Shown: positions 16,302-22,829 of the stretch, one piece after another
How the letters are laid out: each line of letters opens with the position of its first letter
Numbering within the stretch: the first letter of the stretch is position 1
NCBI RefSeq assembly: GCF_030486595.1
Contig: NZ_JAUJZH010000052.1
Coordinates: forward strand, 1 to 34,405
Source of the DNA: Variovorax ginsengisoli
GTDB taxonomy: Bacteria > Pseudomonadota > Gammaproteobacteria > Burkholderiales > Burkholderiaceae_C
Length of the DNA: 34,405 bases
Direction: 5' to 3'
Position numbers and translations under genes: made by a program
The notes under the pieces: generated by a model
Seen by the model: only the letters and a program-made list of their open reading frames with translations
Told to the model about the DNA's origin: nothing
The model's database searches: none

Positions 16302-16322
16302 CGCCCCGCGCCAGCCGGGGCG
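16302..16322. other. hairpin in the asparaginase-glyQ gap
   Basis: A seven-base-pair perfect inverted repeat (CGCCCCG and CGGGGCG around a seven-base loop). No T-run follows on either strand, so it is not a classical intrinsic terminator. It may still be a transcript-end stabiliser for the asparaginase message, which is read toward it. Confidence 0.35.
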
Positions 16323-16352
16323 TGTTCGTGAAATACCGCGGAACCAGCTCCG

Positions 16353-16424
16353 CCGGGCCGCAGGTATTGCCCCCCGGCCAGGGGGGTGGGCGCCCGGACA
16401 CGAAGTGCCGGGCAACTTGGGGGC
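16353..16424 (+). repeat. G/C-rich intergenic repeat with nested hairpins
   Basis: Reading on the plus strand, the element begins with CCGCCGGGCCGC, the same 12 bases found in the 6881-6943 element. It then has CCCCCC (16370-16375) pairing with GGGGGG (16381-16386), followed by GCCCGG (16392-16397) pairing with CCGGGC (16408-16413), and ends in GGGGGC. The first C-run could instead pair with the last G-run, giving an alternative fold. From memory similar elements are scattered through Comamonadaceae genomes. Here it lies right behind the asparaginase stop and may serve as its terminator. Element boundaries are approximate. Confidence 0.5.
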
Positions 16425-16427
16425 GAG

Positions 16428-17495
16428 TCAATACTCCCAGAAGATCCGTTGCAGTTCCTTGGTGTCTTTGGTCTTGGTCAGCGCCACCATCGTCAGGATC
16501 CGCGCCTTCTGCGGCCGCATGTCGTGCGCCACCACCCAGTCGTACTTGTCGTCCGGCTGCTCGGCGTTGCGGATCACGAAGCCGTCCGGCACCCGCGAGC
16601 TGCGGATCACCAGGATGCCGTCGGCGCGCACCTTCTGCAGCACCGGCACGATCCGGTCGGCCACCGAGCCGTTGCCGGTGCCGGCATGCACCAGCGCCTT
16701 GATGCCGCTGGCGGCCAGGGCGTTGATGGCGGTGGGGGCCACGCCTTCGTAGCCCAGCGCGATCTCCACCGGGGGCAGCGCGTCGATGCTGTCGATGTCG
16801 AACTCCGACTGCATCGTGTGGCGCTTCACGGGCGCGCGGAACCAGTAGTTCCGGCCCTCCACGATCATGCCCAGCGGACCCCACTGGCTCTTGAAGGCCT
16901 CGGTCTTGATGTTGACCGTCTTGCTGACGTCGCGGCCGCTCTGGATCTCGTCGTTCATCGTGACCAGCACGCCTCGACCGCCGGCATCCTTGCTGGCCGC
17001 GACGTTGACCGCGTTGAACAGGTTCAGCGCGCCGTCGGCCGACAGCGCGGTGCCCGGACGCATCGAGCCGACCAGGATGATCGGCTTGGCCGTGTGGACC
17101 GTCAGTGTGAGGAAGTAGGCGGTCTCTTCCAGCGTGTCGGTGCCGTGGGTGATCACGATGCCGTCGACGTCGGGTTGCTTCGACAAGGCGGAAACGCGCT
17201 TGGCCAGGGTCAGGAGGTTGTCGTTCGTGAGGCTTTCGGAGGCGACCTGGAACACCTGCTCGCCGCGCACGTTCGCCACCTTGGACAGTTCGGGCAGGCC
17301 CGCGATCAGCTTGTCGACCGGCACCTTGGCGGCCGAATAGGTCGCGCTGTTGACGGCCGAGGCACCGGCCCCGGCGATGGTGCCGCCGGTGGCCAGGATC
17401 ACGACGTTGGGCAGCGACTGGGCCTGCGCGATGGCGGCTGCGGCCAGCAGCGCGGCGGCGCCCGCCAGGCGGCGGAAGCGGGAAGCGAAGTACAT
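16428..17495 (-). CDS. type II (periplasmic) L-asparaginase
   Basis: A 355-residue asparaginase. Residues 1-26 are a signal peptide ending AQAQ, so the enzyme is periplasmic. The two active-site motifs are ATGGTIAG (nucleophile Thr39) and ITHGTDTLEETA (Thr119-Asp120). It hydrolyses asparagine, and often glutamine, to the acid and ammonia, supplying nitrogen. ATG 17495 was chosen because it opens the signal peptide and follows AAAGGAG; the open frame upstream lacks sense. The gene is divergent from the RutR-like regulator, with 172 bases between; no strong sigma-70 promoter stands out there. Its place beside a nitrogen-scavenging operon may be meaningful. Confidence 0.94.
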   Translation of the reverse strand: MYFASRFRRLAGAAALLAAAAIAQAQSLPNVVILATGGTIAGAGASAVNSATYSAAKVPVDKLIAGLPELSKVANVRGEQVFQVASESLTNDNLLTLAKRVSALSKQPDVDGIVITHGTDTLEETAYFLTLTVHTAKPIILVGSMRPGTALSADGALNLFNAVNVAASKDAGGRGVLVTMNDEIQSGRDVSKTVNIKTEAFKSQWGPLGMIVEGRNYWFRAPVKRHTMQSEFDIDSIDALPPVEIALGYEGVAPTAINALAASGIKALVHAGTGNGSVADRIVPVLQKVRADGILVIRSSRVPDGFVIRNAEQPDDKYDWVVAHDMRPQKARILTMVALTKTKDTKELQRIFWEY

Positions 17496-17667
17496 GGAGA
17501 CTCCTTTGGGAGGTGTGGTGCGGAGGGCCGAAAAGATACCGGATCGCGGCCGTTCCGGCGCAGGCCGCCGATGCCGTGCACGCATGCGGTCATGCCGCCG
17601 GCCGCACACCGTGGCGCAGCAAGATCCGGGCAAGCGCTACCATCCCCGGCGGCACCCGCCGAAAACG

Positions 17668-18348
17668 ATGACCTCCGAGACCTACTCTTCCGAGTCCCCG
17701 GCCGCGCAGCAGATGCCGGCCCCCAGCGGCCCGCTGTCGCGCGCGCGGCCCGGGCGCGAGCGCATCCTGGCCGCGATCCGCAGCGCGGCCATCGCCGAGT
17801 TCAGCCTGCACGGCCTCAAGGGCGCCTCGACGCAGGCGATCGCCGCCCGCGCCGGGCTCACCAAGCCCCAGCTGCACTACTACATCCCCGGCAAGGAAGA
17901 GCTCTACGAGGAGCTGCTGATGCAGGTGCTGCACGACTGGAAGGTGGTGTTCTCGTTCGAGGACCACGCCGGCGCGCCCGGCGCGGTGCTGGGCGACTAC
18001 ATCCGCAAGAAGCTCGACCACGCCTTCGACAACCCCGAGATCTCGCGGATCTTCACCCGCGAGGTGCTCGACGGCGGCCGCAACCTCGAGCGCTACTGGC
18101 CCAACGCCAGGCTCTGGACGCAAAAGAAGGTCGACATCATCAACGGCTGGATCGCGCGCGGCCTGATGCGCCCGCTCGACGCCCGGCTGCTGCTGATGCA
18201 CATCTGGGCCATGACCCAGAGCTATGCCGACTACGCGCTGCAGACGCGCGTGATGCTCGGCCTGCCGCCCGACGCGCCGATCGACCGCGAGCCGATCGCG
18301 CGAGAGTTGGTCGCCTTCGTCCTCGGCGGCTGCGGCATCAAGCCCTAG
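17668..18348 (+). CDS. TetR-family regulator, RutR-like
   Basis: A 226-residue TetR repressor. The helix-turn-helix is at about residues 45-75 (TQAIAARAGLTKPQLHYYI). The C-terminal domain has GWIARGLMRPLDARLLLMHI and WAMTQSYADYALQ, matching the pattern of RutR, the uracil/thymine-responsive regulator of pyrimidine use. The first 30 residues are a disordered Ser/Pro/Ala tail. It stands alone before the sigma-54 promoter and palindrome at 18398-18446, so it probably represses the downstream operon. Ligand is unknown; a pyrimidine or other ring compound is a fair guess from the family only. Confidence 0.88.
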   Translation: MTSETYSSESPAAQQMPAPSGPLSRARPGRERILAAIRSAAIAEFSLHGLKGASTQAIAARAGLTKPQLHYYIPGKEELYEELLMQVLHDWKVVFSFEDHAGAPGAVLGDYIRKKLDHAFDNPEISRIFTREVLDGGRNLERYWPNARLWTQKKVDIINGWIARGLMRPLDARLLLMHIWAMTQSYADYALQTRVMLGLPPDAPIDREPIARELVAFVLGGCGIKP

Positions 18349-18397
18349 CCTTTCCCCCGCCTGCTCGCCGGACGTCCCGCTTTTGGTGCGGAGGCCC

Positions 18398-18414
18398 TGG
18401 CACGTCGCTTGCAT
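18398..18414 (+). promoter_or_regulatory. sigma-54 promoter (-24/-12)
   Basis: TGGCACG, four bases (TCGC), then TTGCAT. This is a full match to the sigma-54 consensus, with the invariant GG (18399-18400) and GC (18411-18412) separated by exactly ten bases. Transcription should begin near 18424, 30 bases before the oxidoreductase gene. Such promoters need an enhancer-binding activator, commonly NtrC under nitrogen limitation. A weak half-site TTTGGTGCG lies at 18382-18390, but a proper NtrC pair was not found in the short gap; it may be inside the regulator gene. Confidence 0.8.
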
Positions 18415-18417
18415 AAC

Positions 18418-18446
18418 CTGACCACTTGCTCTGATTAAGCGGTCAA
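18418..18446. promoter_or_regulatory. 29-base palindrome, probable TetR operator
   Basis: A long imperfect palindrome centred on 18432. Outer arms TGACC (18419-18423) and GGTCA (18441-18445) are perfect; inner CTT/AAG and TC/GA pairs also match, giving 10 of 14 pairs. The outer half-sites CTGACCA and CGGTCAA each match six of seven bases of the RutR half-site TTGACCA as I recall it, though the spacing is wider than in E. coli. It covers the predicted sigma-54 start point (about 18424), so a bound repressor would block transcription. The palindrome is seen; the binder is inferred from the adjacent RutR-like gene. Confidence 0.6.
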
Positions 18447-18455
18447 ACACACACC

Positions 18456-19043
18456 ATGCGAGTGCTCGTCGTCTATTGCCACCCGGTCGAAACCAGCTTC
18501 CATGCGGCGCTGCACCAGGAGGTGCTGCGCAACCTGCGCGCCGCCGGCCATGAGGTCGATGACTGCGACCTCTATGCCGAGGGCTTCGACCCGGTGCTGT
18601 CGCGCGAGGAGCGCCTGGGCTACCACGAGGTGCCGAGCAACCAGTTGCCGCTGAAGCGCCATGTCGAGCGGCTGCAGTGGGCCGAGGGCATCGTGTTCTG
18701 CTTCCCGACCTGGTGCTTCGGCCTGCCGGCGATGCTGAAGGGCTATTTCGACCGCCTCTTCATGCCCGGCGTCGCCTTCGACCTCAGCGACCCGAAGAAC
18801 GTCAAGCCGATGCTCACCAACATCCAGCGCATCTCGGCCGTCGTGACCTACGGCCGCCCGCGCTGGGTCGCCTGGTACATGGGCGACCCGCCGCGCAAGA
18901 TCGTCACGCGCTACATGCTTCGCCTCACCGGCAAGCAGGCGCGAGTCGACTACCACGCCCACTACCACATGAACGTGGCGACCGAGCCGCAGCTCAAGCG
19001 CTTCATGCAGCGCGTCGGCAGCGCGATGGCGCGCTTCGCCTGA
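18456..19043 (+). CDS. NAD(P)H-dependent oxidoreductase, flavodoxin fold
   Basis: A 195-residue protein of the MdaB/KefF/NQO flavodoxin-like group. It opens with MRVLVVYCHPVETSFHAAL, the FMN/FAD phosphate loop. CFPTWCFGLPAMLKGYFDR is the typical second flavin-binding segment. It should pass two electrons from NAD(P)H through a bound flavin to a quinone-like or ring substrate. It is the first gene after the sigma-54 promoter; no clear Shine-Dalgarno is seen before its ATG. In this operon it may reduce the imported compound or supply reduced flavin. Substrate not known. Confidence 0.88.
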   Translation: MRVLVVYCHPVETSFHAALHQEVLRNLRAAGHEVDDCDLYAEGFDPVLSREERLGYHEVPSNQLPLKRHVERLQWAEGIVFCFPTWCFGLPAMLKGYFDRLFMPGVAFDLSDPKNVKPMLTNIQRISAVVTYGRPRWVAWYMGDPPRKIVTRYMLRLTGKQARVDYHAHYHMNVATEPQLKRFMQRVGSAMARFA

Positions 19044-19066
19044 TCCCTTCCCGTCACAGGACTCCC

Positions 19067-19933
19067 ATGCTCCACGGCTATATCCCGCCCCACCGCTTCC
19101 TGCCCTACCTGAGCTGGACCGAGATCGACGCGCTGCCCGACCGCGAGAACACCGTCATCGTGCTGCCCTGCGGCGCCATCGAGCAGCACGGCCCGCACCT
19201 GCCCTGCTCGGTCGACAGCGTCATCGCCTCGGGCGTGATGGGCAAGGCCCTCGAACGCCTGCCGCCCGAGGTGCGGGCCTTTGCCCTGCCGACCATCACC
19301 TACGGCAAGTCGGAAGAGCACCTGCACTTTCCCGGCACCATGACCTTGACCGGCACCACCCTGCTCTCGACCGTGATCGAGATCGGCGAGTCGGTCTACC
19401 GCTCGGGCTTTCGCAAGCTGCTGTTCGCCAACGGCCATGGCGGCCAGCCGCAGGTGCTGGAGATGGCGGCCCGCGAGCTGCGGCTGCGCCATGGCGACTA
19501 CGTGGTCGTGCCGCATGGCGTGTCGCGGCTGCCGAGCGCGGCCAGCAAGCAGGTGAGCGACCAGGAAAAGCGCCTCGCGATGCACGCCGGCCATTCGGAG
19601 ACGGCGCTGATGCTCGCGCTGGCGCCCGACACGGTGCACATGGAGCGCGCCGCCGCCAATTTCCCGCCGCCGTTCCCGATCAAGCTGCTGTCGCCCGATG
19701 GCCGCCCGGCCTGTGCCTGGACCGCGCGCGATTTCGGCCCCAGCGGCGTCATCGGCGATCCGACCAGCGCCACCCGCGAGCAGGGCGAGGAGATCCTCGA
19801 CACCCTGGCCGCAAGCTGGGTGCAGGCGTTGACCGAGCTGCACGCCCTGCGCTGGGTGGTGCGCGACGAAGCCACCTGGGGCCGCGGCCACGAACAGGGC
19901 TTCATCCAGACCGCCGCCGGCCTCCCCGCCTGA
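19067..19933 (+). CDS. creatininase-family amidohydrolase
   Basis: A 288-residue member of the creatininase family, which opens cyclic amides (creatinine) or cleaves formamides (ArfB-type deformylases). Metal ligands can be read in GAIEQHGPHLPCSVD (Glu39, His41, Asp50) and NGHGG (His124); a later HAGHSET supplies another conserved His/Glu. ATG 19067 lies 23 bases after the oxidoreductase stop; the in-frame sequence before it is a shadow of that gene. With an NMT1/THI5-type transporter next to it, a ring amide or N-formyl compound is a reasonable substrate class. True creatininase activity cannot be claimed. Confidence 0.88.
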   Translation: MLHGYIPPHRFLPYLSWTEIDALPDRENTVIVLPCGAIEQHGPHLPCSVDSVIASGVMGKALERLPPEVRAFALPTITYGKSEEHLHFPGTMTLTGTTLLSTVIEIGESVYRSGFRKLLFANGHGGQPQVLEMAARELRLRHGDYVVVPHGVSRLPSAASKQVSDQEKRLAMHAGHSETALMLALAPDTVHMERAAANFPPPFPIKLLSPDGRPACAWTARDFGPSGVIGDPTSATREQGEEILDTLAASWVQALTELHALRWVVRDEATWGRGHEQGFIQTAAGLPA

Positions 19934-19991
19934 GGCCCGCTCCTTGCATCCGATTCCGCTTCGATCCCAACCCCACAGAGAGGTCCCCACC

Positions 19992-20981
19992 ATGCGCCTT
20001 CCCCTCGCCCTCCGTCTCGCCCCCCTGGCCGCGGCCCTCGCGCTGGCCGTCGCCGCGCCGGCCCAGGCCCAGGACAAGTTCACCTACATGACCAACTGGT
20101 ACGCGCAGGCCGAGCACGGCGGCTTCTACCAGGCGGTCGCCCAGGGCATCTACAAGAAGTACGGCCTCGACGTCACGATCAAGATGGGCGGCCCGCAGGT
20201 CAACATCACGCAGATGATGGCCGCCGGACAGGCCGACTGCATCATGGGTTCGAGCGACATCCAGATGATGCAGGTGCGCGAAGGCGGCGTGCCGGTGGTC
20301 AACGTGGCGGCCTTCTTCCAGAAGGACCCGCAAGTTCTGATCGCGCACGACGACGTCAAGAAGTTCGAGGACCTCAAGGGCAAGACGATCCTGATCGGCG
20401 CCCAGGCCAATCGCGGCTACTGGCCCTGGCTGAAGGCCAAGTTCGGCCTCACCGACGAACAGACGCGCCCCTACACCTTCAACATCCAGCCCTTCGTCGC
20501 CGACAAGAACACGGCGCAGCAGGGCTACCTGACCTCCGAGCCCTATGCGATCCAGAAGGCCGGCGTGAAGAGCACCGTGCTGATGTTCAGCGACCACGGC
20601 TTCCCGGCCTATGCGACCACGGTCTCGTGCATGGACAAGACCGTGAAGGAGCGCAACAAGCAGGTGGCGGCCTTCGTCAAGGCCTCGGCCGAAGGCTGGA
20701 AGAGCTACCTCAATGATCCGGCGCCCGCCAATGCGCTGATCAAGAAGGACAACCCCAACATGACCGACGACCAGCTCGCCTACAGCGTCGCCAAGCTCAA
20801 GGAGATGGGCATGGTCACCGGCGGCGACGCGGCCACGCAGGGCATCGGCGTGATCACCGATGCGCGCACCAAGGCCAGCTACGACTTCCTGGTCTCGGCC
20901 AAGCTGCTCGACCCGGCCAAGGTCGAGATCGCCAAGACCTACACCACTGAATTCGTGAAGGACGCGAAGGTCCTGCCCTGA
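19992..20981 (+). CDS. ABC transporter substrate-binding protein, NMT1/THI5-like
   Basis: A 329-residue periplasmic binding protein. Residues 1-27 form a signal peptide (hydrophobic LAAALALAVAA, cleavage near AQAQ-DKF). The mature part starts FTYMTNWYAQAEHGGFYQAVAQG, the NMT1/THI5-like form found in binding proteins for pyrimidine precursors, alkanesulfonates and similar compounds. ATG 19992 follows a good AGAGAGG; an in-frame ATG at 19944 would place 16 residues before the signal peptide and is less likely. Ligand is unknown. No TPP riboswitch is seen upstream, so a thiamine-precursor role is not supported by regulation. Confidence 0.9.
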   Translation: MRLPLALRLAPLAAALALAVAAPAQAQDKFTYMTNWYAQAEHGGFYQAVAQGIYKKYGLDVTIKMGGPQVNITQMMAAGQADCIMGSSDIQMMQVREGGVPVVNVAAFFQKDPQVLIAHDDVKKFEDLKGKTILIGAQANRGYWPWLKAKFGLTDEQTRPYTFNIQPFVADKNTAQQGYLTSEPYAIQKAGVKSTVLMFSDHGFPAYATTVSCMDKTVKERNKQVAAFVKASAEGWKSYLNDPAPANALIKKDNPNMTDDQLAYSVAKLKEMGMVTGGDAATQGIGVITDARTKASYDFLVSAKLLDPAKVEIAKTYTTEFVKDAKVLP

Positions 20982-20987
20982 CACACC

Positions 20988-21003
20988 GGGCGCCTCGGCG
21001 CCC
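20988..21003 (+). other. intercistronic hairpin
   Basis: A perfect six-base-pair stem (GGGCGC, loop CTCG, GCGCCC) seven bases after the stop of the binding-protein gene and before the ATPase gene. Such hairpins often protect the upstream message end, so that binding protein is made in excess over membrane parts. No T-run follows, so read-through into the ATPase gene is expected. Confidence 0.5.
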
Positions 21004-21020
21004 CTCTCGAAAGGCTTTGC

Positions 21021-21857
21021 ATGAACGACACCGAATCCGCCGCCTACACGCTGCCGGCGCAGCCCCGGCTCACTGTCCCCGCCGTCGAGGTCCTGTCCGC
21101 CGAGAAGACCTATCCGAACGGCACCCAGGCGCTGCTGCCGGTGGACCTCCGGATCGCCGAGGGCGAATTCGTCACCCTGCTCGGCCCCTCGGGCTGCGGC
21201 AAGAGCACCTTGCTCAAGATGGTGGCCGGAATGCTCGAGCCGACCGACGGCCGTCTGTTGGTCTGGCGCAAGCCGGTGGCGCAGATCGACGAGAGCGGCC
21301 GCCGCATGGCCTTCGTGTTCCAGTCGCCGACGCTGATGCCCTGGGCCAGCGTGCGCACCAATGTGCGGCTGCCGCTCGATCTCGCCGGCGTGCCGCGCAA
21401 GGAGGCGGAAGACCGTGTCGCCGAAGCGCTCGAACTGGTCGGCCTGGACAAGTTCGCTTCGGCCTTGCCGCGCGCCCTGTCGGGCGGCATGCAGATGCGG
21501 GTGTCGATCGCGCGCGGCCTGGTGACGCAGCCCGACCTGCTCCTGATGGACGAGCCCTTCGGCGCGCTCGACGAGATCACGCGCCACAAGCTCGACGCCG
21601 AGCTGCTGGAGCTGTGGCAGAAGAAAAAACTCACGGTGATCTTCGTGACGCATTCGATCCATGAGGCGGTGTTCCTGTCGAGCCGTGTCGTGATGATGGC
21701 CGCGCGGCCGGGCCGCGTGGTCGAGCAGTTCGGCATCGACGAGCCCTATCCGCGCCGTGCCGACTTCATGGTGTCGCCGCAGTTCAGCCGCTACGCCAAG
21801 ACCTTGCAGGACAGCCTGCTGCGCGCCAGCAGCGCGCACGACGAGGTGCAGGCATGA
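21021..21857 (+). CDS. ABC transporter ATP-binding protein
   Basis: A 278-residue ATPase of the nitrate/sulfonate/taurine importer class. Walker A is GPSGCGKST (residues 55-63), Q-loop Gln101, signature LSGGM (153-157), Walker B LLLMDE (173-178) and the switch His in VTHSIHEA. The Gly-Met ending of the signature in place of Gly-Gln is common in this class. It powers uptake through the permease at 21916 with the binding protein at 19992. A GAAAGG precedes the ATG. The stop overlaps the ATG of a small bridging frame (ATGA). Confidence 0.94.
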   Translation: MNDTESAAYTLPAQPRLTVPAVEVLSAEKTYPNGTQALLPVDLRIAEGEFVTLLGPSGCGKSTLLKMVAGMLEPTDGRLLVWRKPVAQIDESGRRMAFVFQSPTLMPWASVRTNVRLPLDLAGVPRKEAEDRVAEALELVGLDKFASALPRALSGGMQMRVSIARGLVTQPDLLLMDEPFGALDEITRHKLDAELLELWQKKKLTVIFVTHSIHEAVFLSSRVVMMAARPGRVVEQFGIDEPYPRRADFMVSPQFSRYAKTLQDSLLRASSAHDEVQA

Positions 21858-21919
21858 GCGCCGCCCGGCCGCCCGAAGGCGCTCGCGCGGCAGTGCGCAG
21901 CACGGAGGCTTCTCTATGA
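21854..21919 (+). repeat. short intergenic element with bridging 21-codon frame
   Basis: Between the ATPase and permease genes lies an open frame of 21 codons (MSAARPPEGARAAVRSTEASL). Its start overlaps the ATPase stop in ATGA and its stop overlaps the permease ATG in ATGA. A GGAGG near its end is the permease ribosome-binding site. The core CCGCCCGGCCGC then GAAGGCG matches the 6881-6943 element with one mismatch and one small gap. The same architecture at two unrelated gene pairs suggests one repeat family. The peptides differ except for their start, which argues that the nucleotide element, not the peptide, is conserved. Confidence 0.55.
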
Positions 21920-22824
21920 GCGCATTGGCACCGACAACCGCCGCGGGAACGACGACGATGACCTCCTCCGCAACGCCAGCTAGGGCGCGCCCGGCGCCGA
22001 CGCCCACGCTGAAGAAGCAACCGGCCCGCATTCCGCTGCTCCAACAGCCGCACGTCCAGCGCGTCATGTATCCGCTGCTGGTCGGCGTGGTGCTGATCGG
22101 GCTCTGGCAGGGCCTGGTGACGGCGATGGAGCTGCCGCCCTACCTGGTGCCCTCGCCCTACCTGATGATGCAGACGCTGGTCACCGACTGGGTGCCGCTC
22201 GGCATGGCCTTGATGGTGACGCTCAAGATCACCGTGCTGTCCTTCGTGGTCGCGACCATCGCCGGCGTTCTGATCTCCTTCCTGTTCGTGCAGAGCAAGC
22301 TGATCGAGACCGCGCTGTTCCCCTATGCGGTGCTGCTGCAGGTGACGCCGATCGTCGCGGTGGCGCCGCTGATCATCATCTGGGTCAAGAACCCGACCGC
22401 CGCGATGGTGGTCTGCGCCGCGCTGGTGGCGCTGTTCCCGATCATCAGCAACACCACGCTCGGCCTGCGCAGCATCGATCCCGACCTGCAGAGCTACTTC
22501 AAGCTCAACCGCGCCACCCGCTGGCAGCAGCTGGTGCGCCTGCGCATCCCGAGCGCGCTGCCCTACTTCTTCGGCGGCCTGCGCATCTCGAGCGGGCTGG
22601 CGCTGATCGGCGCCGTGGTGGCCGAGTTCGTCGCCGGCACCGGCGGCTCGGGTGCCGGCCTGGCCTACCAGATCCTGCAGGCCGGCTTCCAGCTCAACAT
22701 CCCGCGCATGTTCGCGGCCCTGCTGCTGATCTCGCTGACCGGCGTCGCGCTGTTCGTGCTGATGGCCTGGCTCACCAAGCTCGCGCTCGGCTCCTGGCAC
22801 GCGAGCGAACTCTCCCAAGACTGA
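21916..22824 (+). CDS. ABC transporter permease
   Basis: A 302-residue inner-membrane permease of the nitrate/sulfonate/taurine family. The N-terminal 45 residues are a Thr/Ala/Pro-rich cytoplasmic tail. About six membrane helices follow (for example VMYPLLVGVVLIGLW and ALFPIISNTTLGLR region). The coupling EAA-like loop reads KLNRATRWQQLVRLRIPSALPYFFGGLRI. ATG 21916 was chosen for its GGAGG and the ATGA overlap; a second ATG at 21958 would trim only the tail. The next gene starts five bases after its stop. Confidence 0.92.
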   Translation: MSALAPTTAAGTTTMTSSATPARARPAPTPTLKKQPARIPLLQQPHVQRVMYPLLVGVVLIGLWQGLVTAMELPPYLVPSPYLMMQTLVTDWVPLGMALMVTLKITVLSFVVATIAGVLISFLFVQSKLIETALFPYAVLLQVTPIVAVAPLIIIWVKNPTAAMVVCAALVALFPIISNTTLGLRSIDPDLQSYFKLNRATRWQQLVRLRIPSALPYFFGGLRISSGLALIGAVVAEFVAGTGGSGAGLAYQILQAGFQLNIPRMFAALLLISLTGVALFVLMAWLTKLALGSWHASELSQD

Positions 22825-22829
22825 TTCCG

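Noticed and set aside
18375..18392. NtrC enhancer site near the sigma-54 promoter
   Set aside because: Only a right half (TTTGGTGCG) is present and it would sit too close to the -24 box; a full site was not found.
19934..19991. TPP riboswitch before the NMT1/THI5-like binding protein
   Set aside because: The gap is only 58 bases and shows no THI-box; thiamine regulation is not supported.
19902..22067. 721-codon open frame on the minus strand
   Set aside because: Antisense to the ABC transporter genes; composition typical of a shadow frame.
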